Below, piece by piece: positions 18,461 through 30,709 of a stretch of DNA of 64,000 bases. A program made the position numbers and the translations under genes. Each line of letters starts with the position of its first letter. Within the stretch, counting starts at the first letter, position 1. Under the pieces are notes generated by a model, which saw only the letters and a list, made by a program, of their open reading frames with translations, was not told the DNA's origin and did not search any database. The stretch is from Arion vulgaris (Eukaryota > Mollusca > Gastropoda > Stylommatophora > Arionidae), in NCBI GenBank assembly GCA_020796225.1, contig CM036761.1:38934428-38998427 (forward strand). The letters run 5' to 3'.

Positions 18461-21400
18461 GTTACTAGAGAATGGTCTTGTTCGTATCTTGTTTAAATTA
18501 TGTTTTTGTGTTACTAGAGAATGGTCTTGTTCGTATCTTGTTTAAATTATGTTTTTGTGTTACTAGAGAATGGTCTTGTTCGTATCTTGTTTAAATTATG
18601 TTTTTGTGTTACTAGAGAATGGTCTTGTTCGTATCTTGTTTAAATTATGTTTTTGTGTTACTAGAGAATGGTCTTGTTCGTATCTTGTTTAAATTATGTT
18701 TTTGTGTTACTAGAGAATGGTCTTGTTCGTATCTTGTTTAAATTATGTTTTTGTGTTACTAGAGAATGGTCTTGTTCGTATCTTGTTTAAATTATGTTTT
18801 TGTGTTACTAGAGAATGGTCTTGTTCGTATCTTGTTTAAATTATGTTTTTGTGTTACTAGAGAATGGTCTTGTTCGTATCTTGTTTAAATTATGTTTTTG
18901 TGTTACTAGAGAATGGTCTTGTTCGTATCTTGTTTAAATTATGTTTTTGTGTTACTAGAGAATGGTCTTGTTCGTATCTTGTTTAAATTATGTTTTTGTG
19001 TTACTAGAGAATGGTCTTGTTCGTATCTTGTTTAAATTATGTTTTTGTGTTACTAGAGAATGGTCTTGTTCGTATCTTGTTTAAATTATGTTTTTGTGTT
19101 ACTAGAGAATGGTCTTGTTCGTATCTTGTTCAAATTATGTTTTTGTGTTACTAGAGAATGGTCTTGTTCGTATCTTGTTTAAATTATGTTTTTGTGTTAC
19201 TAGAGAATGGTCTTGTTCGTATCTTGTTTAAATTATGTTTTTGTGTTACTAGAGAATGGTCTTGTTCGTATCTTGTTTAAATTATGTTTTTGTGTTACTA
19301 GAGAATGGTCTTGTTCGTATCTTGTTTAAATTATGTTTTTGTGTTACTAGAGAATGGTCTTGTTCGTATCTTGTTTAAATTATGTTTTTGTGTTACTAGA
19401 GAATGGTCTTGTTCGTATCTTGTTTAAATTATGTTTTTGTGTTACTAGAGAATGGTCTTGTTCGTATCTTGTTTAAATTATGTTTTTGTGTTACTAGAGA
19501 ATGGTCTTGTTCGTATCTTGTTTAAATTATGTTTTTGTGTTACTAGAGAATGGTCTTGTTCGTATCTTGTTTAAATTATGTTTTTGTGTTACTAGAGAAT
19601 GGTCTTGTTCGTATCTTGTTTAAATTATGTTTTTGTGTTACTAGAGAATGGTCTTGTTCGTATCTTGTTTAAATTATGTTTTTGTGTTACTAGAGAATGG
19701 TCTTGTTCGTATCTTGTTTAAATTATGTTTTTGTGTTACTAGAGAATGGTCTTGTTCGTATCTTGTTTAAATTATGTTTTTGTGTTACTAGAGAATGGTC
19801 TTGTTCGTATCTTGTTTAAATTATGTTTTTGTGTTACTAGAGAATGGTCTTGTTCGTATCTTGTTTAAATTATGTTTTTGTGTTACTAGAGAATGGTCTT
19901 GTTCGTATCTTGTTTAAATTATGTTTTTGTGTTACTAGAGAATGGTCTTGTTCGTATCTTGTTTAAATTATGTTTTTGTGTTACTAGAGAATGGTCTTGT
20001 TCGTATCTTGTTTAAATTATGTTTTTGTGTTACTAGAGAATGGTCTTGTTCGTATCTTGTTTAAATTATGTTTTTGTGTTACTAGAGAATGGTCTTGTTC
20101 GTATCTTGTTTAAATTATGTTTTTGTGTTACTAGAGAATGGTCTTGTTCGTATCTTGTTTAAATTATGTTTTTGTGTTACTAGAGAATGGTCTTGTTCGT
20201 ATCTTGTTTAAATTATGTTTTTGTGTTACTAGAGAATGGTCTTGTTCGTATCTTGTTTAAATTATGTTTTTGTGTTACTAGAGAATGGTCTTGTTCGTAT
20301 CTTGTTTAAATTATGTTTTTGTGTTACTAGAGAATGGTCTTGTTCGTATCTTGTTTAAATTATGTTTTTGTGTTACTAGAGAATGGTCTTGTTCGTATCT
20401 TGTTTAAATTATGTTTTTGTGTTACTAGAGAATGGTCTTGTTCGTATCTTGTTTAAATTATGTTTTTGTGTTACTAGAGAATGGTCTTGTTCGTATCTTG
20501 TTTAAATTATGTTTTTGTGTTACTAGAGAATGGTCTTGTTCGTATCTTGTTTAAATTATGTTTTTGTGTTACTAGAGAATGGTCTTGTTCGTATCTTGTT
20601 TAAATTATGTTTTTGTGTTACTAGAGAATGGTCTTGTTCGTATCTTGTTTAAATTATGTTTTTGTGTTACTAGAGAATGGTCTTGTTCGTATCTTGTTTA
20701 AATTATGTTTTTGTGTTACTAGAGAATGGTCTTGTTCGTATCTTGTTTAAATTATGTTTTTGTGTTACTAGAGAATGGTCTTGTTCGTATCTTGTTTAAA
20801 TTATGTTTTTGTGTTACTAGAGAATGGTCTTGTTCGTATCTTGTTTAAATTATGTTTTTGTGTTACTAGAGAATGGTCTTGTTCGTATCTTGTTTAAATT
20901 ATGTTTTTGTGTTACTAGAGAATGGTCTTGTTCGTATCTTGTTTAAATTATGTTTTTGTGTTACTAGAGAATGGTCTTGTTCGTATCTTGTTTAAATTAT
21001 GTTTTTGTGTTACTAGAGAATGGTCTTGTTCGTATCTTGTTTAAATTATGTTTTTGTGTTACTAGAGAATGGTCTTGTTCGTATCTTGTTTAAATTATGT
21101 TTTTGTGTTACTAGAGAATGGTCTTGTTCGTATCTTGTTTAAATTATGTTTTTGTGTTACTAGAGAATGGTCTTGTTCGTATCTTGTTTAAATTATGTTT
21201 TTGTGTTACTAGAGAATGGTCTTGTTCGTATCTTGTTTAAATTATGTTTTTGTGTTACTAGAGAATGGTCTTGTTCGTATCTTGTTTAAATTATGTTTTT
21301 GTGTTACTAGAGAATGGTCTTGTTCGTATCTTGTTTAAATTATGTTTTTGTGTTACTAGAGAATGGTCTTGTTCGTATCTTGTTTAAATTATGTTTTTGT

Positions 21401-23528
21401 GTTACTAGAGAATGGTCTTGTTCGTATCTTGTTTAAATTATGTTTTTGTGTTACTAGAGAATGGTCTTGTTCGTATCTTGTTTAAATTATGTTTTTGTGT
21501 TACTAGAGAATGGTCTTGTTCGTATCTTGTTTAAATTATGTTTTTGTGTTACTAGAGAATGGTCTTGTTCGTATCTTGTTTAAATTATGTTTTTGTGTTA
21601 CTAGAGAATGGTCTTGTTCGTATCTTGTTTAAATTATGTTTTTGTGTTACTAGAGAATGGTCTTGTTCGTATCTTGTTCAAATTATGTTTTTGTGTTACT
21701 AGAGAATGGTCTTGTTCGTATCTTGTTTAAATTATGTTTTTGTGTTACTAGAGAATGGTCTTGTTCGTATCTTGTTTAAATTATGTTTTTGTGTTACTAG
21801 AGAATGGTCTTGTTCGTATCTTGTTTAAATTATGTTTTTGTGTTACTAGAGAATGGTCTTGTTCGTATCTTGTTTAAATTATGTTTTTGTGTTACTAGAG
21901 AATGGTCTTGTTCGTATCTTGTTTAAATTATGTTTTTGTGTTACTAGAGAATGGTCTTGTTCGTATCTTGTTTAAATTATGTTTTTGTGTTACTAGAGAA
22001 TGGTCTTGTTCGTATCTTGTTTAAATTATGTTTTTGTGTTACTAGAGAATGGTCTTGTTCGTATCTTGTTTAAATTATGTTTTTGTGTTACTAGAGAATG
22101 GTCTTGTTCGTATCTTGTTTAAATTATGTTTTTGTGTTACTAGAGAATGGTCTTGTTCGTATCTTGTTTAAATTATGTTTTTGTGTTACTAGAGAATGGT
22201 CTTGTTCGTATCTTGTTTAAATTATGTTTTTGTGTTACTAGAGAATGGTCTTGTTCGTATCTTGTTTAAATTATGTTTTTGTGTTACTAGAGAATGGTCT
22301 TGTTCGTATCTTGTTTAAATTATGTTTTTGTGTTACTAGAGAATGGTCTTGTTCGTATCTTGTTTAAATTATGTTTTTGTGTTACTAGAGAATGGTCTTG
22401 TTCGTATCTTGTTTAAATTATGTTTTTGTGTTACTAGAGAATGGTCTTGTTCGTATCTTGTTTAAATTATGTTTTTGTGTTACTAGAGAATGGTCTTGTT
22501 CGTATCTTGTTTAAATTATGTTTTTGTGTTACTAGAGAATGGTCTTGTTCGTATCTTGTTTAAATTATGTTTTTGTGTTACTAGAGAATGGTCTTGTTCG
22601 TATCTTGTTTAAATTATGTTTTTGTGTTACTAGAGAATGGTCTTGTTCGTATCTTGTTTAAATTATGTTTTTGTGTTACTAGAGAATGGTCTTGTTCGTA
22701 TCTTGTTTAAATTATGTTTTTGTGTTACTAGAGAATGGTCTTGTTCGTATCTTGTTTAAATTATGTTTTTGTGTTACTAGAGAATGGTCTTGTTCGTATC
22801 TTGTTTAAATTATGTTTTTGTGTTACTAGAGAATGGTCTTGTTCGTATCTTGTTTAAATTATGTTTTTGTGTTACTAGAGAATGGTCTTGTTCGTATCTT
22901 GTTTAAATTATGTTTTTGTGTTACTAGAGAATGGTCTTGTTCGTATCTTGTTTAAATTATGTTTTTGTGTTACTAGAGAATGGTCTTGTTCGTATCTTGT
23001 TTAAATTATGTTTTTGTGTTACTAGAGAATGGTCTTGTTCGTATCTTGTTTAAATTATGTTTTTGTGTTACTAGAGAATGGTCTTGTTCGTATCTTGTTT
23101 AAATTATGTTTTTGTGTTACTAGAGAATGGTCTTGTTCGTATCTTGTTTAAATTATGTTTTTGTGTTACTAGAGAATGGTCTTGTTCGTATCTTGTTTAA
23201 ATTATGTTTTTGTGTTACTAGAGAATGGTCTTGTTCGTATCTTGTTTAAATTATGTTTTTGTGTTACTAGAGAATGGTCTTGTTCGTATCTTGTTTAAAT
23301 TATGTTTTTGTGTTACTAGAGAATGGTCTTGTTCGTATCTTGTTTAAATTATGTTTTTGTGTTACTAGAGAATGGTCTTGTTCGTATCTTGTTTAAATTA
23401 TGTTTTTGTGTTACTAGAGAATGGTCTTGTTCGTATCTTGTTTAAATTATGTTTTTGTGTTACTAGAGAATGGTCTTGTTCGTATCTTGTTTAAATTATG
23501 TTTTTGTGTTACTAGAGAATGGTCTTGT
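18461..23528. repeat. 49-bp satellite array, about 103 units
   Basis: The unit starts GTTACTAGAGAATGGTCTTG and ends AAATTATGTTTTTGT, exactly 49 bp. Units look identical apart from one T-to-C change (CTTGTTCAAATT) at 19131 and again at 21679. There are no unique spacers between units, so it is not a CRISPR array. It lies inside the BRSK intron. Confidence 0.97.
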
Positions 23529-24486
23529 TATCTTGTTTAAAGTTTTTTGTTAACTAGAAATGTTATGTTCTCACTCATTGAATTATTTTTAAAATTACAC
23601 TGATGCGCTTGTCTTCTTGGTGCTTGTGTTACTCAATAAGTCATTTATCTTGTTAATTCAGGACTAGAACTGGTTTGTTCCTTACTTGTTCTAAAACAGT
23701 TGTTCAAGAATTTTTTTATTGTTTAAATTAGTTTAATGTTCTAAGAACTCTATCAAAAGTAGAAAGTCCTTGCAATAAACTATGAAATTATGTTTTGTGT
23801 TCTAATCAAGACTTTTGTATCTTTTATTGTTTTTGTCTTCAACTAGAAAGACTTTTCTTTTTTTAATCCATGTCTTCCTGATTTCTGCACTTCTTTTCTA
23901 TCTTGTATCAAATTAAATTTGCAGGAATGGTCTTTTAACTATCTTGTTATATTTATCTTTTACTGAATGCTTTTACGTACTGAAATGTATTATTCTAGAA
24001 TGGTTTTCTATTAGTTTCTTATTATGGTAATAAATGTTTATCTTGTAATATGTCTTTCAGTACTTATCCAAAAATATCTACCTGTCTTGAAATTATTGTC
24101 TTCGGTACAAAGATTCCTTATTCGATCTACGCTTTCAAAATATTTCACAATTATTAGTTACTAAAATCTTGTCTAATCTTCTTAATTATATGTCTGGAAA
24201 GTAATCGTTTGTCGAATACTGTCTAGATATGTTCTTCGTTTACTAGGATATGTCTTGATTCGTCTTTTCAAAATGTTTCGAATAGTTACTAGTAGAATTC
24301 TCAACTTATTTAAATATGTTTATTATGTGTCTAGAAATGGTCGCGTTCTTGTGAATATCGTTTGTGTTACTAGGAATAGCTGTTTCGAGCCTGATCTGTT
24401 TATCGTCATTCTTTTGTTTGGAATTGGTGTTGTTCTTCTGTTTAGTTATTTTAAGTGTTGCAGGTGCTTTTGTGCTGTTTAATGTT
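23529..24486. repeat. Corrupted second copy of the 17517-18460 block
   Basis: Follows the left flank in order (GACTAGAACTGGTTTGTTC, TTTGTCTTCAACTAGAAAG, TTATTATGGTAATAAATG), but is sprinkled with small changes that turn segments toward the 49-bp unit, for example extra CTTGTT, TATCTTGTT and CTAGAAATGG. Ends at the next run of 49-bp units. Confidence 0.78.
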
Positions 24487-24636
24487 TTTGTGTTACTAGA
24501 GAATGGTCTTGTTCGTATCTTGTTTAAATTATGTTTTTGTGTTACTAGAGAATGGTCTTGTTCGTATCTTGTTTAAATTATGTTTTTGTGTTACTAGAGA
24601 ATGGTCTTGTTCGTATCTTGTTTAAATTATGTTTTT
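24487..24636. repeat. Three further 49-bp units
   Basis: GTTACTAGAGAATGGTCTTG at about 24491, 24540 and 24589; then the sequence changes to a LINE fragment at about 24640. Confidence 0.95.
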
Positions 24637-24639
24637 TAG

Positions 24640-24925
24640 CTTCATTATCATCAAATAGTTTGTCCTTTAGCAGAATTTTGCCACCCCAACAGTTCTTTGG
24701 AATTCTCTCTCTCATAGGTCAGATGTCCTGCCTCTACAGCCGCCATGTTCGAGCCACCAGCTCAATCCTGAATCTATCTTCTCCGTTGTTTTCCTCTTCT
24801 CCTCTTTGCTGGCATGCCTCCTTCCATGATTGTCTTCTCCGGCCATTCGTATCTTTTTTATGTGTCCAAAATATCTCAATTGTCTTTCTTATTTGTAGCA
24901 TTAGCCAGTTTTCTTTGTTTTGAGT
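24640..24925 (-). pseudogene. LINE-alpha C-terminal remnant
   Basis: In inverse this matches the copy at 31612-31905: CAGATGTCCTGCCTCTACAG, CTGAATCTATCTTCTCCG, AAAATATCTCAATTGTC. The protein would be the tail with GHIKRHE and RRRWIQD motifs; here it is frameshifted. Confidence 0.75.
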
Positions 24926-25084
24926 TTTTTGTATAGATCTATTTGATTATACTTTTTATTTTTTTAGCATTTTGTTGTTAAATATGTATCTTTCTGAAAC
25001 TCTTCCCTGAATGTCATGCACAGCTTTGTCCATAAATTTGATGGAGTAAAGTAGATCGTAGGGATAACGCTCAGTTAAGATATT

Positions 25085-25560
25085 CTACAAGGCTCTACTC
25101 TCGAGCTAAGGGATAGGTATAGAATACTTTGAAGGAAGAGCAAGCTGGTTTCAGAAAGGATAGTTAATTCATACACTGACACGGTGTCTATACTGAGGAT
25201 ACTAATTAAGTAATCACTGGAATGGAATTCATAACTGGACATACATTTCTTAAACTTTCAAAATGCTTCTTGTCATGTATACCATCATACACTAACAAGA
25301 TCTTACAATAATATGGATTCCCAGTGAAAGTCATCAATATTCTGAAAGATATTTACCCAAATGAAATCCGGGAGACAAGAGGAGTATGAAAAGACCTAAA
25401 GAGACATGGAGATTAACCGTAGACAAAGATAAGAGGCGAGAATGAACTGGAATAAACTGAACTGACTCGCTCAAGACAGATTTTATTTGAGGAAATTTGA
25501 TGATGCCTTATGCTTCAAATGTGCGGGGTGAGCTAGGATGAGAAGAAGAACGTAGAAGAT
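25085..25560 (+). pseudogene. LINE-delta reverse transcriptase remnant, internally deleted
   Basis: Translation in shifting frames gives EEQAGFRK, then YGFPVKVINILKDIY (RT finger/palm segments), then RPKETWRLTVDKD from the C-terminus. Everything between palm and tail is missing. Its 3' end runs into the pyrimidine-rich array. Confidence 0.72.
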
Positions 25561-26094
25561 GCAGGCAATTGTCATACACCTTCTCCATTCCGCTCGCTCT
25601 TTTCTTCACGCTCGCTATCTACAGCACCTTTGTTATTTCCATCCCACTCGCTATCTCCCTCACTCACACTCTCCTCATCACACTTGCTATCTCTCACTCA
25701 CACACTCTCCTCATCACACTCGCTATCTCTCTCACTCTCTCACTCACGCTACACTCGCTATCTCCCTCACTCACGCTACACTCGCTATCTCCCTCACTCA
25801 CACTCTCCTCATCACACTCGCTATCTCCCTCACTCACGCTACACTTCGCTATCTCCTCACTCACGCTACACTCGCTATCTCCCTCACTCACACTCTCCTC
25901 ATCACACTTGCTATCTCCTCACTCACACTCTCTCATCACACTCGCTATCTCCCTCACTCACACTCTCCTCATCACACTCGCTATCTCCTCACTCACGTTC
26001 TCCTCATCATATTTGCTTTCTTCATCACACTCGCTATCTCCCTCACTCACACTCTCCTCATCACACTTGCTATCTCCCTCACTCACTCTCCAAA
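25561..26094. repeat. Pyrimidine-rich minisatellite, well-preserved part
   Basis: Units mix CACTCGCTATCTCCCTCACT, CACACTCTCCTCATCA and TCACGCTACACTCGCTATC, giving periods of about 24 and 36 bp. All three plus-strand frames are open because the repeat lacks stop triplets; the peptides are Ser/His/Leu low-complexity. Confidence 0.92.
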
Positions 26095-26245
26095 GACCTA
26101 ACATGAATTAACTCATCAACTAAGAAGAGCGAGTGAACTGAATAAACTGAACTGACTCCTCAAGACATTTATTTGAGAAATCTTGATGATCTTTATGCTC
26201 TCAAATCAGTTGGCCTAAAGCAAGTTAATTGAAGATGCACAGCTT
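26095..26245. repeat. Corrupted second copy of 25430-25570
   Basis: AACTGAATAAACTGAACTGACT, TCAAGACATTTATTTGAG and GAAGATGCACAGCTTTC follow the order of the LINE-delta end at 25430-25570 but with deletions. It lies between the clean and the degraded halves of the array. Confidence 0.8.
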
Positions 26246-27830
26246 TCTCGTCATATTTGCTTTTCATCACACTCCTATCTCCTCACACCTTCTCCTCATC
26301 CATCGCTCCTCATCACACTCGCTATCTCCCTCACTCACCGTTCTCCTAATCACACTCGCTATCTCCCTCACTCCACTCTCCTCATCACACTGCTATCCTC
26401 CTCACCTCACTATCCTCATCTATTCTTTCTTCATCACACTCGCTATCTCCCTCCCTCGCATCTCCCTCACTCACGCTCCTCATCACACTCGCTATCTCCT
26501 CACTCGCTATCTCCTACTCCACCCTCACACTCGCTATCTCCCTCACTCACCTCTCCTATCACCTCGCTATCTCCTTCACCCACTTCTCCTATCACACTCG
26601 CTATCTCCCTCACTCACTCTCCTCATCACACTCGCTATCTCCCTTCACTCACGTCTCCTCATCACCTCGCTATCTCCTCACTCACTCTCTCCTCATCACA
26701 CTCGCTCCTATCTCCTTCACTCACACTCCATCTCCCATCACCTCGCTATCTCCCTCACTCACTTCTCCTCATCACACTCGCATCTCCCTCACTCTATCTC
26801 ATCATATTTGCTTTCTTCATCACACTCGCTATCTCCTCACTCCGCTATCTCCTCACACTCGCTATCTCCCTCACTCACTTCTCCTCATCATATTTGCCTT
26901 CTCTTCATCACACTCGCTATCTCCCTCACTCACACTTTCCTCATCACACTTGCTATCTCCCTCACTCACTCTCCTCATCAACTGCTATCTCCTCACTCAC
27001 ACTCTCCTCATCACACTCGCTATCTCCCTCACTCACACTCTCCTCATCACACTTGCTATCTCCCTCACTCACACTCTCCTCATCACACTCGCTATCTCCC
27101 TCACTCACACTTCCTCATCATACTCTTCTTCATCACCTCTATCTCCTCACGCATTCCTCCTCTCCTAATCACACTCGCTATCTCCTTCACTCACGTTCTC
27201 CTCACATGCTCACACTCGCTATTCCTCCTCTCCCTCACTCACACTCTCCTAATCACACTCGCTATCTCCCTCACTCACACTCTCCTCATCACACTTGCTA
27301 TCTCCTTCACTCACTTCTCTCATCACACTCGCATCTCCTCACTCACCTCTCCTATCACACTCGCTATCTCCTCACTCACGTTCTCCTCATCACATTTGCT
27401 ATTCTTCCATCACACTCCTTCCTCACCTCGCTATCTCCCTCACTCACACTCTCCTCATCACACTCGCTATCTCCTTCACTCACACTCTCCTCATCACACT
27501 CGCTATCTCCTCACTCACGTTCTCCTCATCATATTTGCTTTTCATCACACTCGCTATCTCCCTCACTCCACTCCTCACTCTCTCCTCATCACACTCCTAT
27601 CTCCCTACTCACGTTCTCCTCATCACACTTCTATCTCCTTCACTCACATCTCCTCATCACTCATCTCCTCATCTACTCTCTCATCACACTCGCTATCTCC
27701 CTCACTCACACTCTCCTCATCACACTCGCTATCTCCCTCCTCACACTCTCTCATCACACTGCTATCTCTCACTCACGCTCACTTCTATCTCCTCACTCAC
27801 CTCTCCTCATCCACTCTCTCACAGTTCCTC
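26246..27830. repeat. Pyrimidine-rich minisatellite, degraded part
   Basis: Same CACTCGCTATCTCC/CTCACTCACA unit as 25561-26094 but with frequent single-base losses (for example CACCTCGCTATCTCC). Frames of several hundred codons open through it are compositional and not genes. Confidence 0.9.
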
Positions 27831-28275
27831 ATTTTGTTTCTCCATCACCTCGCTATTCCCACCTGTCTCTCACACGCACACTGGTTTATTTATCCCACAT
27901 CCTTGCATCACAAAAACTCTCTGCAACACACAAGCTATCTCTCAGAAAATACTCTCTCCGTCACACTCCTTCTCTCCATCACACCACTCTTATCATCTTA
28001 ACCAATCGAAACACTCTCACAGTCACAACACTACCAATGGTTGCACGCTTTTTTTCAGTAACACACAATCTCTTATCGCACACTCTCCCCACTCCACACA
28101 CCCACTCCATCATGCACATAATGTCTTTTTTCACCCACACTCATCTCAGCCCACACGCTCTACTCCGTCATACACACTCTCTCCATCATGCACATTCTTT
28201 CAGATACATATACACACTCTTTCCTCTACACTCTACACTCTCTCTCTCTCACTCTCTCTCTCTCTCTCTCTTTCA
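27831..28275. repeat. CA/CT-rich transition ending in (CT)n
   Basis: ACACTC- and CTCTCT-rich sequence without a fixed unit, ending in a (CT)n run at about 28228-28271. Confidence 0.75.
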
Positions 28276-28329
28276 GCCAAGTCGCATGTTTGTTAACTAT
28301 AAACACTATCATCATCGTACAAAAGAGAA

Positions 28330-28600
28330 TAAATAGATATATCCAGCAAGAATACAAAAGACAACTGGCTAATGCTACAAAAAGTGAGAAAATTGAAATA
28401 TTTTGGATATATAAAAGACACGAAGGGTTGGAAAGGCCATTATGAAGGATGCACCCGGCAAAGAGGAGAACAGGAAGATCACGGAGAAGATGGACAGGAT
28501 GTAACTGATGGTTTGAACATGACGGTTGCATCTGGCCAATTAGAAAAAGAAATTCCGAAGGACTGGTTTGGTGGCAAAGTTCTTTTAAGGACAAGCTATT
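28330..28600 (+). pseudogene. LINE-alpha C-terminal remnant, plus orientation
   Basis: RKLKYFGYIKDTKGWK, then RQRGEQEDHGEDGQDVTDGL and QLEKEIPKDWFGGKVL in two frames correspond to the RKLRYFGHIKRHE...RRRWIQDVSDGLNM tail of the copy at 31612-31905. Confidence 0.75.
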
Positions 28601-28776
28601 TGAAAATGATGATTATTGTTCATATAATTAAGGTGACGTTCAGTAATAAAATTATTGATTTGTGTATGTCTTTCAATATATTTTTTCATTAACTTGCCTA
28701 ATATGTACAGTTTTTGTGTTGTTCTGTCCTTTATTTCTATAATTTGATTTGGAGGTATTACATACCTTGCAAGGTT

Positions 28777-28777
<1 letters not shown>

Positions 28778-28815
<38 letters not shown>

Positions 28816-29050
28816 AACAATGTCCACGTCGTTTGCTCTCTCTATCTCTCTCTTCTCTCTGTCTCTATCTCTCTCTCTTCGTCTCTCCTTAAAGTCAAAC
28901 TGGGAAAAAATTCAGTTTCATAGCAACAAAGTAAACAAACGTTTCTACTTTGCAGACATTACATAATCTCTAACTAAAACAAAGGACATTAATTCTTGGT
29001 TTACCGTTCTATCTCTTTCTTTTCTTTCTCTCTCTCTCTCTCTCTTCTCT
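28778..29050. repeat. (CA)n and (CT)n microsatellites
   Basis: (CA)n at about 28778-28812, CT-rich runs at about 28835-28885 and 29010-29055. The intervening sequence is unremarkable. Confidence 0.9.
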
Positions 29051-29224
29051 CTCTTCCTGCATGTAATGTCCGAACGTTTGCATGTATGTGCGCTTTTTTC
29101 ATGTGTATGAAAATATACAATTACCTGTAGATAAGAATATATATAATGCCAATCCTCACATTTTAGTTGACATATTCTTTGATACATGCAAATTGAACAC
29201 TAAAGAGGAATATTTAAAGTAGGT

Positions 29225-29680
29225 CTGCATGCCCTATGGTCTGAACTGTGCACCTAGAGCATGGTCGGCTTGCAGTTAATACCGTCTCATTGTGGGATAG
29301 ACCTACATAAATTTAAACATAGTAGACTCTCCGACTGTCCAAGAAAGTGCTGCAGGAGAGTAACAAAATGTAGTAGTCGTGTTTCATCAAAAGAAAAGGA
29401 TAATTAAATCAATTAAAAAGTCATCAATACTAACACAGAACGACCACCAAAATATGAGTAGGTTAGAACAAGGTGTTATTCTGCACCAGAAAACAGGACA
29501 CAATCGACCCCGCAGCTACATGTAAACACAATCAAAAGTTGAAAATTAAGCCATTCCATACTTTAATATGATATACTGTGACAAAACATCTTTGTGTGAG
29601 ATACAAAAGACGGTGGTTTATACAAGAAACAGAACTGAATATGTAGACAATGTTTCAAGTGAAAGAAAGAGAGAAAGGAT
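29225..29680 (+). pseudogene. LINE-epsilon RNase H and tail remnant
   Basis: QLIPSHCGI at about 29271-29297 is the RNase H motif that precedes GIPGNE. After a decayed stretch come FHQKKRIIKSIKK and SRLEQGVILHQKTGHNRPRS, aligned with YHQKKMMIRSIIK of the copy at 10741-11130. Multiple stops. The segment 29239-29287 is the likely unrepeated form of the 45-bp minisatellite monomer. Confidence 0.75.
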
Positions 29681-29774
29681 TTGCATACGTTTATGTTACG
29701 TATCCTTGGTCTATATTGCTGTTTTTCTCTATACAACCCCTAGACTAAATAAAATGTCCCTTAGCCTTTTCAGA

Positions 29775-29955
29775 CCTTAGGGTATGAACTGCCGGTCACT
29801 TCACATTTATAGATCCTAGTGTACAAGAGGTAGGAGGATCAATTTCTTTCCTCACGTGGGGAATGTCGAGAATCGGATTGAACCACCAACCCTCTTGTGT
29901 CCGAGTTGGTAAAGGCGAACGCTTATGCATTACGCTAATCTGTCCCACAACATCT
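29775..29955 (-). mobile_element. SINE-D copy
   Basis: Inverse SINE-D: TCACTTCACATTTATAGATC on the left, box B region TTGAACCACCAACCCTCTTG, head AATCTGTCCCACAA on the right. Followed by a (TA)n run. Confidence 0.8.
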
Positions 29956-29968
29956 AGACTGCACTGCG

Positions 29969-29969
29969 A

Positions 29970-30001
<32 letters not shown>

Positions 30002-30155
30002 TTGTGTGTGTGTGCATGCTGTGTGTGTAAACTTGAGTATGCTTGTTTACGTGTGCATGTAAGTATGTGTGTGTTTGTACGTTGAATATCTATCGTAGCA
30101 CTCAATCCGGTTCTTTTTCTTTCTGTTCGTAGTGTCTCTCACTTCCCATGTCAAG

Positions 30156-30200
<45 letters not shown>
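29969..30200. repeat. Microsatellites (TA)n, (TG)n-rich, (CT)n
   Basis: TA run at about 29969-29995, TGTGTG-rich segment to about 30075, and (CT)n at about 30164-30199. Confidence 0.92.
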
Positions 30201-30202
<2 letters not shown>

Positions 30203-30458
30203 GACTAATCGATATGGTAGTTGTGACATTTACTGAAATTAACTGATGCCAGCTGACAGCGGCTGTGTGCCAGATATAGCCATGGATTTAAAGCATTCTC
30301 GTCCAAGACCTGTAGCAACACAACAACAGCTAATCTGCTGTAAAGTCTGGCATGGGTCGATTGAAGCTAACATGAGATATATGATCAGTGGACATGTTAA
30401 CACATGTGTAGCAACAAACATTGAGCATAGTTTGGAGATATGCTAGTGTTGATACAGA

Positions 30459-30462
<4 letters not shown>

Positions 30463-30503
<41 letters not shown>
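30463..30503. repeat. (TA)n microsatellite
   Basis: Uninterrupted TA dinucleotides directly preceding the LINE-alpha fragment; it may be the element's 3' tail since the LINE is in inverse orientation. Confidence 0.93.
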
Positions 30504-30505
<2 letters not shown>

Positions 30506-30705
30506 AGTAGCTTGTCCCTTCCGGAACGTGGCTCCCATGACAGTAGTCCTGAAAAACTATCCGTTCTGTGCAAGTTAACCGGCGTCAGCAGCAGTCATTC
30601 TCAGATCGTCACTGTTACCCTGCACCCATCATCTTCTAGATCATCCTCTCATTCTTCTCCCAGGCACCATTCCCTCAAAACATATCTTCTTTGACTTGTC
30701 TCTCT
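30504..30705 (-). pseudogene. LINE-alpha 3' end remnant
   Basis: Nearly the same as 45-240: AGCTTGTCCCTTCCGGAACG, GTTAACCGGCGTCAGCAG, TTCTCAGATCGTCACTG and GGCACCATTCCCTCAAAA. Encodes in inverse the LINE C-terminus. Directly joined to LINE-gamma on its right. Confidence 0.8.
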
Positions 30706-30709
30706 TGCC

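Noticed and set aside
18144..18545. 133-codon frame ahead of the satellite
   Set aside because: It crosses a tandem dimer and runs into the satellite; no homology recognised, and the second copy of the region does not keep the frame.
18461..23528. Regular 49-bp repeat resembling a CRISPR array
   Set aside because: Units are directly adjacent and identical, with no variable spacers, in a eukaryotic intron with no cas-like genes; it is a tandem satellite.
26229..28336. Open frames of 330-590 codons, Ser/His/Leu-rich
   Set aside because: All three plus frames are open because the pyrimidine-rich repeat lacks stop triplets; the peptides only reflect the repeat.
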